A DNA stretch of 64,000 nucleotides from JAJRVM01 sp041752115 (GTDB lineage Bacteria > Planctomycetota > Planctomycetia > Pirellulales > Pirellulaceae), in contig JBGSHS010000119.1 in assembly GCA_041752115.1 (NCBI GenBank), positions 62,001-126,000 on the forward strand, in the 5' to 3' direction. Of this stretch, positions 26,479-34,819 are shown one piece after another (position 1 is the stretch's first letter; the number at the start of each line of letters is the position of its first letter). Below the pieces are notes generated by a model. That model had not been told where the DNA came from. It searched no databases and saw nothing but the letters and a program-made list of their open reading frames with translations. A program made the position numbers and the translations under genes.

Positions 26479-27639
26479 ATGAGCGAGTATGAGTACGTCG
26501 AGTTCCGGGCCGTTGACCGGCCTTTAACGGATGCGGAACTGAAGTACGCCAGAAAGCAATCGACGCGTGCGGACATTTCGCGCTGGTCATTTCGGAACGA
26601 GTATCACTTTGGTGACTTTGATGGCGACGTCAATGGCTTGCTGCGGCATGGCTACGATGTCCACCTGCATTATGCCAACTTCGGCATTCGGACCATCGCG
26701 TTTCGATTGCCGACGGGCCTGCCTTTTCTCAAGAGTGTGTGGTCCCGCTACATAGGCACTGAGAGTCTCCGGTGGGAGCAGGACCGAAGCGGAAAGGGCG
26801 GGATCATCTCGCTGAGCCCCTTTCGCGACGATATCGAACCGCTCTGGGACCTCGGCAATTACATGGACGACTTCGTCACGATTCGCAACCAGTTGGTGAC
26901 CGGCGACCTGCGTGCCTTGTACGCATTCTGGCTCTGCGCCGCGATGGACGATAATTGCGATGTTGACGATATCGTAGAACCGCCGGTACCCGCCGGACTT
27001 TCCCAATGCGATGAAGCTTTCGATTCGCTGATGGAATTCTTCAGCCTCGATCCACTCATGCTCGTCGCCGCGGCCGAGGGGACCTTGGCAGCTCCGCAAC
27101 GAGCGTCTGATGATCAGCAAGTTCGGCGGTGGGTCGAACAACTGAGTGAGGCCGACTCAAGAGAGCTGCTGATTCGGTTCTTGACCGAACAACCCGACGC
27201 AGTCAAGAACGAGACAATTGCCGCGATTCGGAATCGCGGCGAGACCCCCGATTGGCCAACCACCTCGCTGGGCCGTTCGATCGCTGCGCTGCTGGACAGA
27301 ACCAGCCAGCTTCAGGCTGATCAGCAGGCGAAAGAGCAGAAAGAGCAGGCTGCGGCCGCCGAACGTGCGGAGGCCCAGAAGGAGCAAGAACGCCAGGACC
27401 GCATGAAGAAGATGGTCAAAGAGCCGCGAGCGTGGCTTCAGGAAGCATCCAAGCTCGCCGAGCAACGGGGGACGACGAATTACAAAGCCGCGGCCGACAT
27501 CCTGGCCGATCTGCGTGAGGCGATCGGCGGCAGTGAGGGAGAGAAGCTCACTCGCCAACATGCCGCTCATCTTCTGAAGAAGTACCCGACACTCACTCAC
27601 CTGAAGTCCTCGCTGCGCAAACGCGGGTTGGTGGAGTGA
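26479..27639 (+). CDS. Conserved hypothetical protein (MSEYxY...EFxAVDRPLT family)
   Basis: A 386-residue cytoplasmic protein with GGAGG eight bases before the ATG. It begins MSEYEYVEFRAVDRPLTDAE and continues with RWSFRNEYHFGDFDGD and YDVHLHYANFGIRTIAFRLP, a pattern recognised from an unnamed conserved bacterial family that, from memory, often sits beside a SWIM zinc-finger gene; no such neighbour is here. Residues ~280-315 are a charged coiled coil (QQAKEQKEQAAAAERAEAQK). The C-terminus (ILADLREAIGG ... HAAHLLKKYPTLTHLKSSL) looks helical, perhaps nucleic-acid or protein binding. No function is assigned. Confidence 0.85.
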   Translation: MSEYEYVEFRAVDRPLTDAELKYARKQSTRADISRWSFRNEYHFGDFDGDVNGLLRHGYDVHLHYANFGIRTIAFRLPTGLPFLKSVWSRYIGTESLRWEQDRSGKGGIISLSPFRDDIEPLWDLGNYMDDFVTIRNQLVTGDLRALYAFWLCAAMDDNCDVDDIVEPPVPAGLSQCDEAFDSLMEFFSLDPLMLVAAAEGTLAAPQRASDDQQVRRWVEQLSEADSRELLIRFLTEQPDAVKNETIAAIRNRGETPDWPTTSLGRSIAALLDRTSQLQADQQAKEQKEQAAAAERAEAQKEQERQDRMKKMVKEPRAWLQEASKLAEQRGTTNYKAAADILADLREAIGGSEGEKLTRQHAAHLLKKYPTLTHLKSSLRKRGLVE

Positions 27640-27744
27640 ACGCCAGTGAAACGACTCGGCACCAAACAGCAGTGAGGACAACATGGATCGTCCGGTGATT
27701 TGCCAAGGCTGCACTGTTGGCGGCGCCGGTCACTGGCGCGTCTG

Positions 27745-27882
27745 AACCGGAGCATATCGAACCAGGAATGCCCAATCGTTATGTGGCAGAACCACGTTTG
27801 CCTTCCCTCGTGATCACTCGAATGGCGTTCACGCTATGCCTTCTTTTCCTTCTGCATTCTGCGGCTGGTTGTTCGATATTCC
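27745..27882 (+). repeat. Full-length 138-bp TTCGATATTC element, copy 2
   Basis: Gap-free counterpart of 19855-19992 with inverted ends (gcatatcgaac / ttgttcgatattcc). The open plus-strand frame encodes MAFTLCLLFLLHSAAGCSIF, similar in pattern to copy 1. It sits between two plus-strand genes. Confidence 0.8.
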
Positions 27883-28105
27883 GGGGTTTTCTGTCGAATT
27901 CCAGTCAAATCCCCGAAAATCAACGCTGCATTAGTTTTTGGCATCGACGGAAGCACTTGCTGGTCAGTCGCACGGTGAGACAAGTGCCCGACCCGATGCA
28001 CTTCCTGCCATAGACGATCATCTGATTGTCAGTGAGTCGTTCAGTGCACAGAATGGAGTAGCAGCGTCTTGTAACTTCCCTGCCCGACAATCCAGGCGAC
28101 TCACC

Positions 28106-30967
28106 ATGCGACACACTTGTTTCGTTCTGACGGGGCTAATCGCCAGCGCACTGTGTAACGGCATCGGCCCCTTGGCGGCGGCTGGCGCGGATCAACCCGT
28201 CAAGGAACCGACCGGCTCGGTGACCCGGGCATCCAGCGAGCCGGTCTCCGGCGCACTCGATACAGATCTGACTCCTCCAGCGCGCCGTATCGCGGAGATG
28301 TTGCTTCCGCGGCCAAAGCACCTGATTGTCAGCGGTGGCACCGTCTCACTGAAACCAGACGGCAAAGACACCTGGGCCATCGACCCCGCGGTGGCATGGC
28401 AGCAGGTCGAACGGCAGATCGAGACGACTCAAGACAGTGACTACTGCTTCGTGGTCGGCGATCCCGTGGACCTGCCGGCACTGCCCGAGGGACCAAACGC
28501 GAAGGAAGCTTACGTGCTGCGCATCCATCCGTCGGGCATCGTGGCCCGCGGCGCTTCGCCGGCCGGGCTCTTCTACGCGGCGCAGACGCTGCGGCAGCTG
28601 CTGCGGATATTCTCGGCGGAGGGTACGCTCCCCTGCCTGACGATCGTCGACTATCCGACGTTCCCATTCCGCGGTATCTACATTGAAGGGGGCCAGGAAC
28701 GGTTCGGCCGGATCGTAGCCAAGGAATACCTGATCGATCAGATCCGGCGTCTGGGCGAATTCAAGATGAACACGCTCGTCATCGAGTGCTACAATCTGTT
28801 CCCTTACGCGTCCTTCCCGGCCTGTGCCGATGAAGGAACGCTGTCCGAGGAAGATTGCCGCGAGATCGTGGCAGAAGCCAAGCGGCAGCACGTCACCTTG
28901 GTCCCATCGCTGCAGACGTTGGCGCAGGCCAGTGAGCTGGTGTGGAATTGCGACAAAGGCCAGCCCTATCGTGAGAACACGGCCCCCGGCTTGACCTGCC
29001 CGTCGAATCCCGACCTCTATCCGTTCATCGAAGGCCTGTACCGAGATCTGCTGCGGCGCTTCGACAGCGCGCCGATCATTGGGATCGGCTGCAGCGAGAT
29101 TGACATGCAGTGGCAACAACGGTATTGCCCCGCGTGTCAGAAGCGCATTGATGCGGGCGAAACGGTGCGCGATCTCTTGCTCGGACACGCCGAGCAATGC
29201 ATTGCGGCCGTGCACCGCGTCGCAGCCGAATCGGGTCGCTCGGTACGGCCGTTGATCTGGGCCGATGAGTTCTACATGTACGGCCCCGGAAAGGACTGGG
29301 TCGGGATCGATCGGATACCGCGCGATACGGTCATGGGCTTCTGGAAATACTGGTCGGACTACACGGGCATCGACGGGCTGCTCGAACGAGGTTACGATGC
29401 GGTCGGCATATCGGCCATGTACAACCACACGTTCTATCTGGCAGACCTGTCACCCGGCCAGCCTGCCAAGTTGTGGCCGCCGATGGAGCAGACGGGCACG
29501 CGTAACATCACAGAGATGCTGGGCCAGGCAGCAGCAGCGGCGCGCCAGGCAGCAACGGACGGCCGGTTCTGGGGCGTGGCCACCGCATCGTTCTCCAAAC
29601 ATCGCCTGCGGGCCTTCGATTCGATCTGGTACGGCTTCGCGCTCAATGGATATGCTACCTGGGGCGATCCGCGCAGCGTGCTGGACGAATTTCAGGCCCA
29701 GTACACGCAGGCCTTTGTCCGGCACTTCTACGATGCACGCACGGACGACGCAGCACAATCGCTGGCGCACGTATATACGGAGCTGGATCAGTGCAAGTCG
29801 GCACTCGAACTGGCCAACCAATCGCTTGGCGACGTCGTTGGCGTGGTCGACACACAGGAACCAGGCTATCTCGGCAACACGCTGATGGGCGCCCTGCGCA
29901 AGTGTGCCCAGCTGATCGCGTCGGGCGGCGAAGATCGTGAGCGCGCAATGCGGATCCGTGAGGCGGCGGTACGCATCGTGCATGATGTCCCCGCGCTGAT
30001 GAAAACGCTGAATACTCAACAGGCACATGTAGGCCGCCAGCCAGAGCTGGCCGACCTGCAACTGGCCGCGGAAAAGATCGCTGCGCATGCCGAACGGCAG
30101 GTGCTGTTGGTCGACACGCAGGTCGCGCTGTTCGAGGCAACGGACCAGTCGCCGGCACGCGTGCGCGAGATTCTGGCTGACTTGCCTCAGCGCTGGTCGG
30201 CGCAACGTAAGCGAATGCAGCACGTCGTCGAGCAGTCCCGGCAGCTCTACTCGCGCGGAGATCCGCTGGGCCTCGCCGCGCTCGTAGCTGACATCGACCG
30301 CATCGAGTCACACGTGAAATCACTGGCAGACGACGTGGCAGACGATTCTGCTGGGCCGCGTCACGTGCTGCTCGACGAAAGATTCGAACGACTGGACGAA
30401 TCGCGCTGGCTGTTGCTCGGCACACCGCAGATCGCCGCTGGGAATCTGGAGACCCGCGCACCCGGTGGCTGGGAACATTATTCAGGCATCGCCACGCGGA
30501 AGGAGTTCGAGTTGCACGAAACTCGCCCGCTCGTGATCGAGTTCACCCTCACACCGTTGGAGATTGGCATCGACAGCCAGCTGCTGGGATCGGCCAACGA
30601 GCAGGGAACCGTATCGTACCGGTTCTCTTTCTACGGACCCGGAACACGATTTGGAGTTTACACACAGAGCTCCGTGCCGCTGGAGGGTCTCTGGGAGAAC
30701 CTCGAAGCGGGCTGGAAGCCGCGTGCGCACAGTCCGATGATCGAGGCCAACGCAACCTATCGCGTGCGCGCCGCATTGACGCGGCGCACCTGGCGCGTGA
30801 TGGTCTGGCCGAGCGACGCGCAGACTCTACAGCCGCCGCTGTGGGACACCGGACTCGTACCGATGGACGAACTGGCCCAGACGCGGCTGGTGTTCGCAGA
30901 TGTCGAGCCCCCGGGGCACACCGCCGCCTCCCGCTGGGGCCCCATCACCATCTGGCATGCACCCTGA
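28106..30967 (+). CDS. Secreted GH20-like glycoside hydrolase with altered catalytic motif
   Basis: A 953-residue protein from ATG 28106, which begins a signal peptide (MRHTCFVLTGLIASALCNG); an upstream in-frame start at 27938 lacks one. Residues ~55-180 form the GH20b-type N-terminal domain (EAYVLRIHPSGIVARGASPAG, YAAQTLRQLLR). The barrel follows with TIVDYPTFPFRGIYIEGGQ. Where GH20 hexosaminidases have HxGGDE, this protein has GIGCSEIDM: Glu331 is kept but the preceding Asp is Ser330. A CPAC pair follows. The barrel continues to ~residue 520, then a helical region and a C-terminal LamG/jelly-roll-like domain (FERLDESRWLLLGTPQIAAG). The lost Asp argues against ordinary substrate-assisted N-acetylhexosaminidase activity. 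Confidence 0.8.
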   Translation: MRHTCFVLTGLIASALCNGIGPLAAAGADQPVKEPTGSVTRASSEPVSGALDTDLTPPARRIAEMLLPRPKHLIVSGGTVSLKPDGKDTWAIDPAVAWQQVERQIETTQDSDYCFVVGDPVDLPALPEGPNAKEAYVLRIHPSGIVARGASPAGLFYAAQTLRQLLRIFSAEGTLPCLTIVDYPTFPFRGIYIEGGQERFGRIVAKEYLIDQIRRLGEFKMNTLVIECYNLFPYASFPACADEGTLSEEDCREIVAEAKRQHVTLVPSLQTLAQASELVWNCDKGQPYRENTAPGLTCPSNPDLYPFIEGLYRDLLRRFDSAPIIGIGCSEIDMQWQQRYCPACQKRIDAGETVRDLLLGHAEQCIAAVHRVAAESGRSVRPLIWADEFYMYGPGKDWVGIDRIPRDTVMGFWKYWSDYTGIDGLLERGYDAVGISAMYNHTFYLADLSPGQPAKLWPPMEQTGTRNITEMLGQAAAAARQAATDGRFWGVATASFSKHRLRAFDSIWYGFALNGYATWGDPRSVLDEFQAQYTQAFVRHFYDARTDDAAQSLAHVYTELDQCKSALELANQSLGDVVGVVDTQEPGYLGNTLMGALRKCAQLIASGGEDRERAMRIREAAVRIVHDVPALMKTLNTQQAHVGRQPELADLQLAAEKIAAHAERQVLLVDTQVALFEATDQSPARVREILADLPQRWSAQRKRMQHVVEQSRQLYSRGDPLGLAALVADIDRIESHVKSLADDVADDSAGPRHVLLDERFERLDESRWLLLGTPQIAAGNLETRAPGGWEHYSGIATRKEFELHETRPLVIEFTLTPLEIGIDSQLLGSANEQGTVSYRFSFYGPGTRFGVYTQSSVPLEGLWENLEAGWKPRAHSPMIEANATYRVRAALTRRTWRVMVWPSDAQTLQPPLWDTGLVPMDELAQTRLVFADVEPPGHTAASRWGPITIWHAP

Positions 30968-31495
30968 GTGCTCGGTTGCTCGCCTGAGATTGAATCCGTT
31001 GTGTTCATCACAAGCACGTCAGCACACTTAATCTGGTCTGTCAGCGAAATGACGACGGCTGGCTTGTCGGCTGCGTTCAGTTCCGGCCTGGGAACGTGAA
31101 AGGCCGGAACGAATGGCCCGGCTGATAGTTGTGGAGTGTTCTACTTCTGTGAGCCCATCTTCTTCAGGACGGCGCGTCTTCTCCGCGAAGCGGTACAGAA
31201 ATGGATGGTCACTGGAACATTTTTCCTTCCAAAGGAACAAACCCCACAACTGCGACCAGGACGATCTTTCCTGAGCCTTCATGTCCCCAGTTCCAGGCCT
31301 CGCGCCGGCAGTGCATGGATTTCCTCGCTGCCGGCTTTGCACGTCCGAGAGACCGTGATGCTCTCTACGGTCGCAGCCCAGCCGGCTCATTCCCCAACAC
31401 CGACCATTTGCTCTTGCAAGATGATGAACCGACAAAGATCAGCAGCCGGAAACCATCGTGCTGCCTTCACACTTCGCGTGGTTCGTCCCAAAGGA
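30968..31495. other. Intergenic with one hairpin, no supported gene
   Basis: A 9-bp inverted repeat (ttccggcct at 31081-31089, aggccggaa at 31101-31109; 11-base loop) lies 114 bases after the GH20-like stop and could end its transcript, though no T-run follows. Frames of up to ~180 codons overlap on both strands and show no domain. Confidence 0.4.
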
Positions 31496-32224
31496 TCAGC
31501 TCTCATCGGGTGCCAACAATCCGGAACGCAGGTCTCCGGCGTCGTCCGGAACGGGTGGGTCAGTTGCTTGATCCTGCCGGGGGCGTGCTTCAAGACGGAT
31601 CGCAATCAAAGCGAGATCCCAGTCCTGCATGGTCCACCACCAATAGGGATCATCGCCTACGATCACCATCCACGGGGGTGACTGCCCAGGATGTGTTTCT
31701 GTCCATACCGATCTCAGCACCGCATCCAGATCGGCGTCCGAAAGCTGCCTCTGCTCACGCTGTGTCGCAAGGAACCGGTCAAACTTCTCACGCTTGCTGA
31801 CCCACGCATAGATATCTACGTCCGCTCCATCGGTTGTGCCCTGTGGGGTAGAAGCCACGTTGGTCGCGTCGTGGAACTGCCCTACCTTGAGCATGAGCTT
31901 CACAGCCGCCGCCAGAACCACCAGCACAACAACGCCTCCTGTTACAATTCTGCTCGAGCGAGAACTGCTTGGCGGCACGTCCTCGGCGAGCACATCGGGA
32001 GCATCGGACGGTTCTGGCGTGACACCATGCCTGAACCGACAGATGCCGTAGCCGCAGAGGGCCGGACCGCCGAGCAACGCGACAATTGCCGAGCAGACTA
32101 TCAGGCGATACTCGTCGGAAGTCAGTCCATCCCCGGAAAAGGCAACCGATAGCAGCATGACGCCCACGAGTGTGACCCCTGCGCCGCCGATGATGCACCT
32201 GAGGGAGAAACCCATTCCGGTCAT
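31496..32224 (-). CDS. Hypothetical membrane protein, three predicted helices
   Basis: A 242-residue frame from ATG 32224 (MTGMGFSLRCIIGG), with AGGGG upstream; a longer frame to 32422 adds 66 residues of unlikely composition. Hydrophobic spans lie at ~8-30 (CIIGGAGVTLVGVMLLSVAF), ~40-62 (IVCSAIVALLGGPALCGYGI) and ~92-113 (VTGGVVVLVVLAAAVKLML). The C-terminal ~130 residues are soluble and Asp/Trp-rich (SPPWMVIVGDDPYWWWTMQD). No family was recognised. It lies 310 bp downstream of the kinase gene on the same strand. Confidence 0.6.
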   Translation of the reverse strand: MTGMGFSLRCIIGGAGVTLVGVMLLSVAFSGDGLTSDEYRLIVCSAIVALLGGPALCGYGICRFRHGVTPEPSDAPDVLAEDVPPSSSRSSRIVTGGVVVLVVLAAAVKLMLKVGQFHDATNVASTPQGTTDGADVDIYAWVSKREKFDRFLATQREQRQLSDADLDAVLRSVWTETHPGQSPPWMVIVGDDPYWWWTMQDWDLALIAIRLEARPRQDQATDPPVPDDAGDLRSGLLAPDES

Positions 32225-32534
32225 GCTCGTACCCCTAGCGAAGACTTTCGAAGCTATCGCTTGCCTGTGGAATATTCCACCAGTTCTGTTCATGCGATTC
32301 CACCATGATTTTCCCGTGTCGCAGGTGGACTTGACAAGCCCCTTTCGAGATAAGACCTTCGCGGCCCGCAAGGATGCCGGAGACTGGACGCGTCCGTGGT
32401 TCGGGTAACGCATGCTGTCCATTGGCAGCCGACGTGCAACAGTAGGTCAGGAGGATACGTCGTCGACGGGCCTGTCGGCATTTGCAGTCAGCACGCGATC
32501 ATCGTTCCCCTGTGCCGACAGCTCGCCGGTGTGC

Positions 32535-34145
32535 TCAGGGCTTAATAAGACGTTCAAGCAAACGCAATCGTCCTGCTGCTTCCGCCACGTTAACTTCGTC
32601 TCGGTGCACATCCGCTTCCGTTCGTACGATATCCTCGTAATACTTTTGGAGAATCGCGATCAGGTCGCGCCGCAATACTGCGTCTTCAGCCACGCCGGTC
32701 GGGCCTGGCTGAATCGTCAGGAGATACAGTCTCTCAATCGCCCGATGTTGTGGGCCAGGAGACAGAGGCACGGTTTGTGTGCTCTCCCCATGCTGACGAT
32801 GATCGTTCCATGACGCGCTCGGATATGTGTCATGGTAGGCATGAATCGCTGCCTGTAGTTGCCTCATGTTGTTCGCTTCCTGCTTGGGCCTGAAATAACC
32901 TTCGCGGGCAATGCCGGCGACGGCATTGATCACGACCCAGCCCGTATTCGCGAAGAACATCAGCGCTATTGACGTGAACACCAGTGTTAGGAGCGTCGCA
33001 GTGAGGGGATTGCGCCGGCACCACTTCCACCCGTGCATTAATCGACTGACGGGTCGGGCCTGAATCGGCTCATTGTTCAGAAACCGACCAAGATCATCGA
33101 AGAGCTCAGCAGCAGAATGGTATCGAGATTCCGGGTTCTTCTGGAGGCATTTCAGACATATCGTTTCCAAGTCCCTGGGCAAGGTGGAGTTGAGAGCGCG
33201 CGGTGGAACAGGCTCTGCCTCCAGTACGAGTTTAAGGGTCTCCCATTGACTGGCGGCGTGAAATGGCGGCCGTCCAGTCAAGAGGCAGTACAAGATCGCG
33301 CCCACAGCATAGACATCTGCCTCTGGCCCGATCTCGTTCGTCTTGCCACTGGCCTGCTCCGGCGGCATATAACTCGGTGTCCCCATCACGGCGCCGCTCC
33401 GAGTCAGCTGGATGTTGGACTCGACCTGCTTTGCCAGCCCGAAGTCTGTCACTCTTGGTTCACCATGTGAGTCTTGCAGTATATTGGCCGGCTTCAAGTC
33501 ACGATGAATGACTCCCTTGTCATGAGCGTAGGCCACCGCATCGGCAACTTTCTGTACGATCTCAGCCGCTTCTCGAGGAGGTAAGGGACCGTCCTTCACG
33601 CGATCCGCCAGGCTCGTCCCCTCCACGAAAGCCATGGAGAAGTAGTGCTGACCTTGGTTCTCGCCGACCTCGTAAATCGTCACGATCCCCACATGATCGA
33701 GGTTAGCCGCTGCTTCGGCTTCCATCCTGAAGCGATGAACCTCTTCTTCGCTAGCTAATGCGCCCGACAGAATCATCTTTAGCGCGACGATCCGGTTCAG
33801 CTTGATTTGGCGAGCCTTGAACACTACGCCCATCCCGCCACGGGCTATCTCTTCGAGCAGCTCGTAGTCGCCGAAATAGCGGCGACCGTCACCGACTGAC
33901 CCTTCTGCCACCACGTTGGCAGATGTCACCGGAAGAGTGTCACTCGCTGCCGGATCCGCCGGGTGATCGGTCGTAGCGAAACTGTCGAACATCTCTTCCA
34001 GTTCCGGGCGCAGATCGCCATGGCAGGCGAGGAAGCTCTCGACGTCCACCGTCTGACCGTGGGCAAACCGCTGCAGCCAGTCGACTATGGCAGCATGGAT
34101 TCGTTTCTCCCTCGATCGAGAATCGCACTTGTCCCTTTCCGACAT
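32535..34145 (-). CDS. Membrane Ser/Thr protein kinase with DUF1559-like tail
   Basis: A 536-residue Hanks-type kinase. All key residues are present: Gly loop ARGGMGVVFKA, Lys123, HRD at 214-216 (GVIHRDLKPANIL), DFG at 234-236 and MGTPSYMPPEQ. The kinase domain spans ~94-355. A short helical N-terminal region (VDWLQRFAHG ... CHGDLRPELEEM) is common in planctomycete kinases. One membrane span lies at ~382-406. The outer part begins IAREGYFRPKQEANNMRQLQ and AAIHAYHDTYPSA (~413-445), which closely resembles the 'NNLKQLGLALHNYHDTYGSFP' stretch of DUF1559 pseudopilin-like proteins. The rest is helical with no named domain. GGGAGTG precedes the ATG. Confidence 0.9.
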   Translation of the reverse strand: MSERDKCDSRSREKRIHAAIVDWLQRFAHGQTVDVESFLACHGDLRPELEEMFDSFATTDHPADPAASDTLPVTSANVVAEGSVGDGRRYFGDYELLEEIARGGMGVVFKARQIKLNRIVALKMILSGALASEEEVHRFRMEAEAAANLDHVGIVTIYEVGENQGQHYFSMAFVEGTSLADRVKDGPLPPREAAEIVQKVADAVAYAHDKGVIHRDLKPANILQDSHGEPRVTDFGLAKQVESNIQLTRSGAVMGTPSYMPPEQASGKTNEIGPEADVYAVGAILYCLLTGRPPFHAASQWETLKLVLEAEPVPPRALNSTLPRDLETICLKCLQKNPESRYHSAAELFDDLGRFLNNEPIQARPVSRLMHGWKWCRRNPLTATLLTLVFTSIALMFFANTGWVVINAVAGIAREGYFRPKQEANNMRQLQAAIHAYHDTYPSASWNDHRQHGESTQTVPLSPGPQHRAIERLYLLTIQPGPTGVAEDAVLRRDLIAILQKYYEDIVRTEADVHRDEVNVAEAAGRLRLLERLIKP

Positions 34146-34182
34146 CGTGGCACTCCCATCCGACCTGAAACCGACTCCATGT

Positions 34183-34450
34183 TCATTTCGAGTTAGCGCG
34201 TTGTACGCCTATCAGCTTCACGGGACCAAGCAGTCCCGACTCCTGTAATGGGGAGCCCTTCTTCCAGATCGGCCGTGATGCCTTCGCGCGTCACGTTTCC
34301 TTCGAGGCAGAAGCAGTAGACCCACGGTCGCGCCGCAGCGGGCGGTGCTTGGAACTCCTCGCTCAAGTCCGCGCCAGGGACCGACCTCGCGCGGAACGAC
34401 CCAAGCGCACCGATTAGAACGATCAGACAAATGCGCGTGACAGGATTCAT
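34183..34450 (-). pseudogene. Relic of a GH106 alpha-L-rhamnosidase-like gene, internally deleted
   Basis: The frame from ATG 34450 encodes a signal peptide (MNPVTRICLIVLIGALGSFRA), then RPWVYCFCLEGNVTREG and ITADLE, which is the N-terminus of GH106-type proteins (family: RPWVYWFWLDGNVTREGI). About residue 63 it changes frame abruptly. In the +1 frame the sequence reads GSPLQESGLLGPVKLIGVQR and stops at 34183, which is the family's usual C-terminal end (SPLLESGLLGPV). So both ends remain and roughly the central 900 or more residues are gone. Trp to Cys changes (YCFC for YWFW) show further decay. It lies 37 bp upstream of the kinase gene. Confidence 0.8.
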
Positions 34451-34819
34451 GGGATACCTCGCCGGAGCAAAGAGAAAGCGCCATTGTAACGCAGCTTACC
34501 CCGGAATACTGCCTTGACCTGGATACTGATCCGGACATCCGACGGACGTCGCTCATCGGCTGCGGCGTGTGTACGGCAGGGGCCGACAGTCATGCCTCAT
34601 TGGGCGGATTCGGACTTGAAAGAGTGGCACGACGAGGTCCGTCTGGTCGTCCAGCGTCTGCCGAGGCCGCGGTGAATTCACTCCTCAAGGCCCGCCGCCT
34701 CATTATAACGAGGCGCACCGGGACAGAGTAAGGCTGGCCAGCGTGGTCCTGATGCCCTGATGCCAGACAGTCTATCGGACGATGAAGATCAACCGGTGTG
34801 CGTGAACGTCGTTCGCCCG
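34451..34819. other. Intergenic, no supported gene
   Basis: Lies between the GH106 relic and the 3' end of the giant gene. Short frames only, without domains; no clear terminator hairpin was found for the giant gene. Confidence 0.4.
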
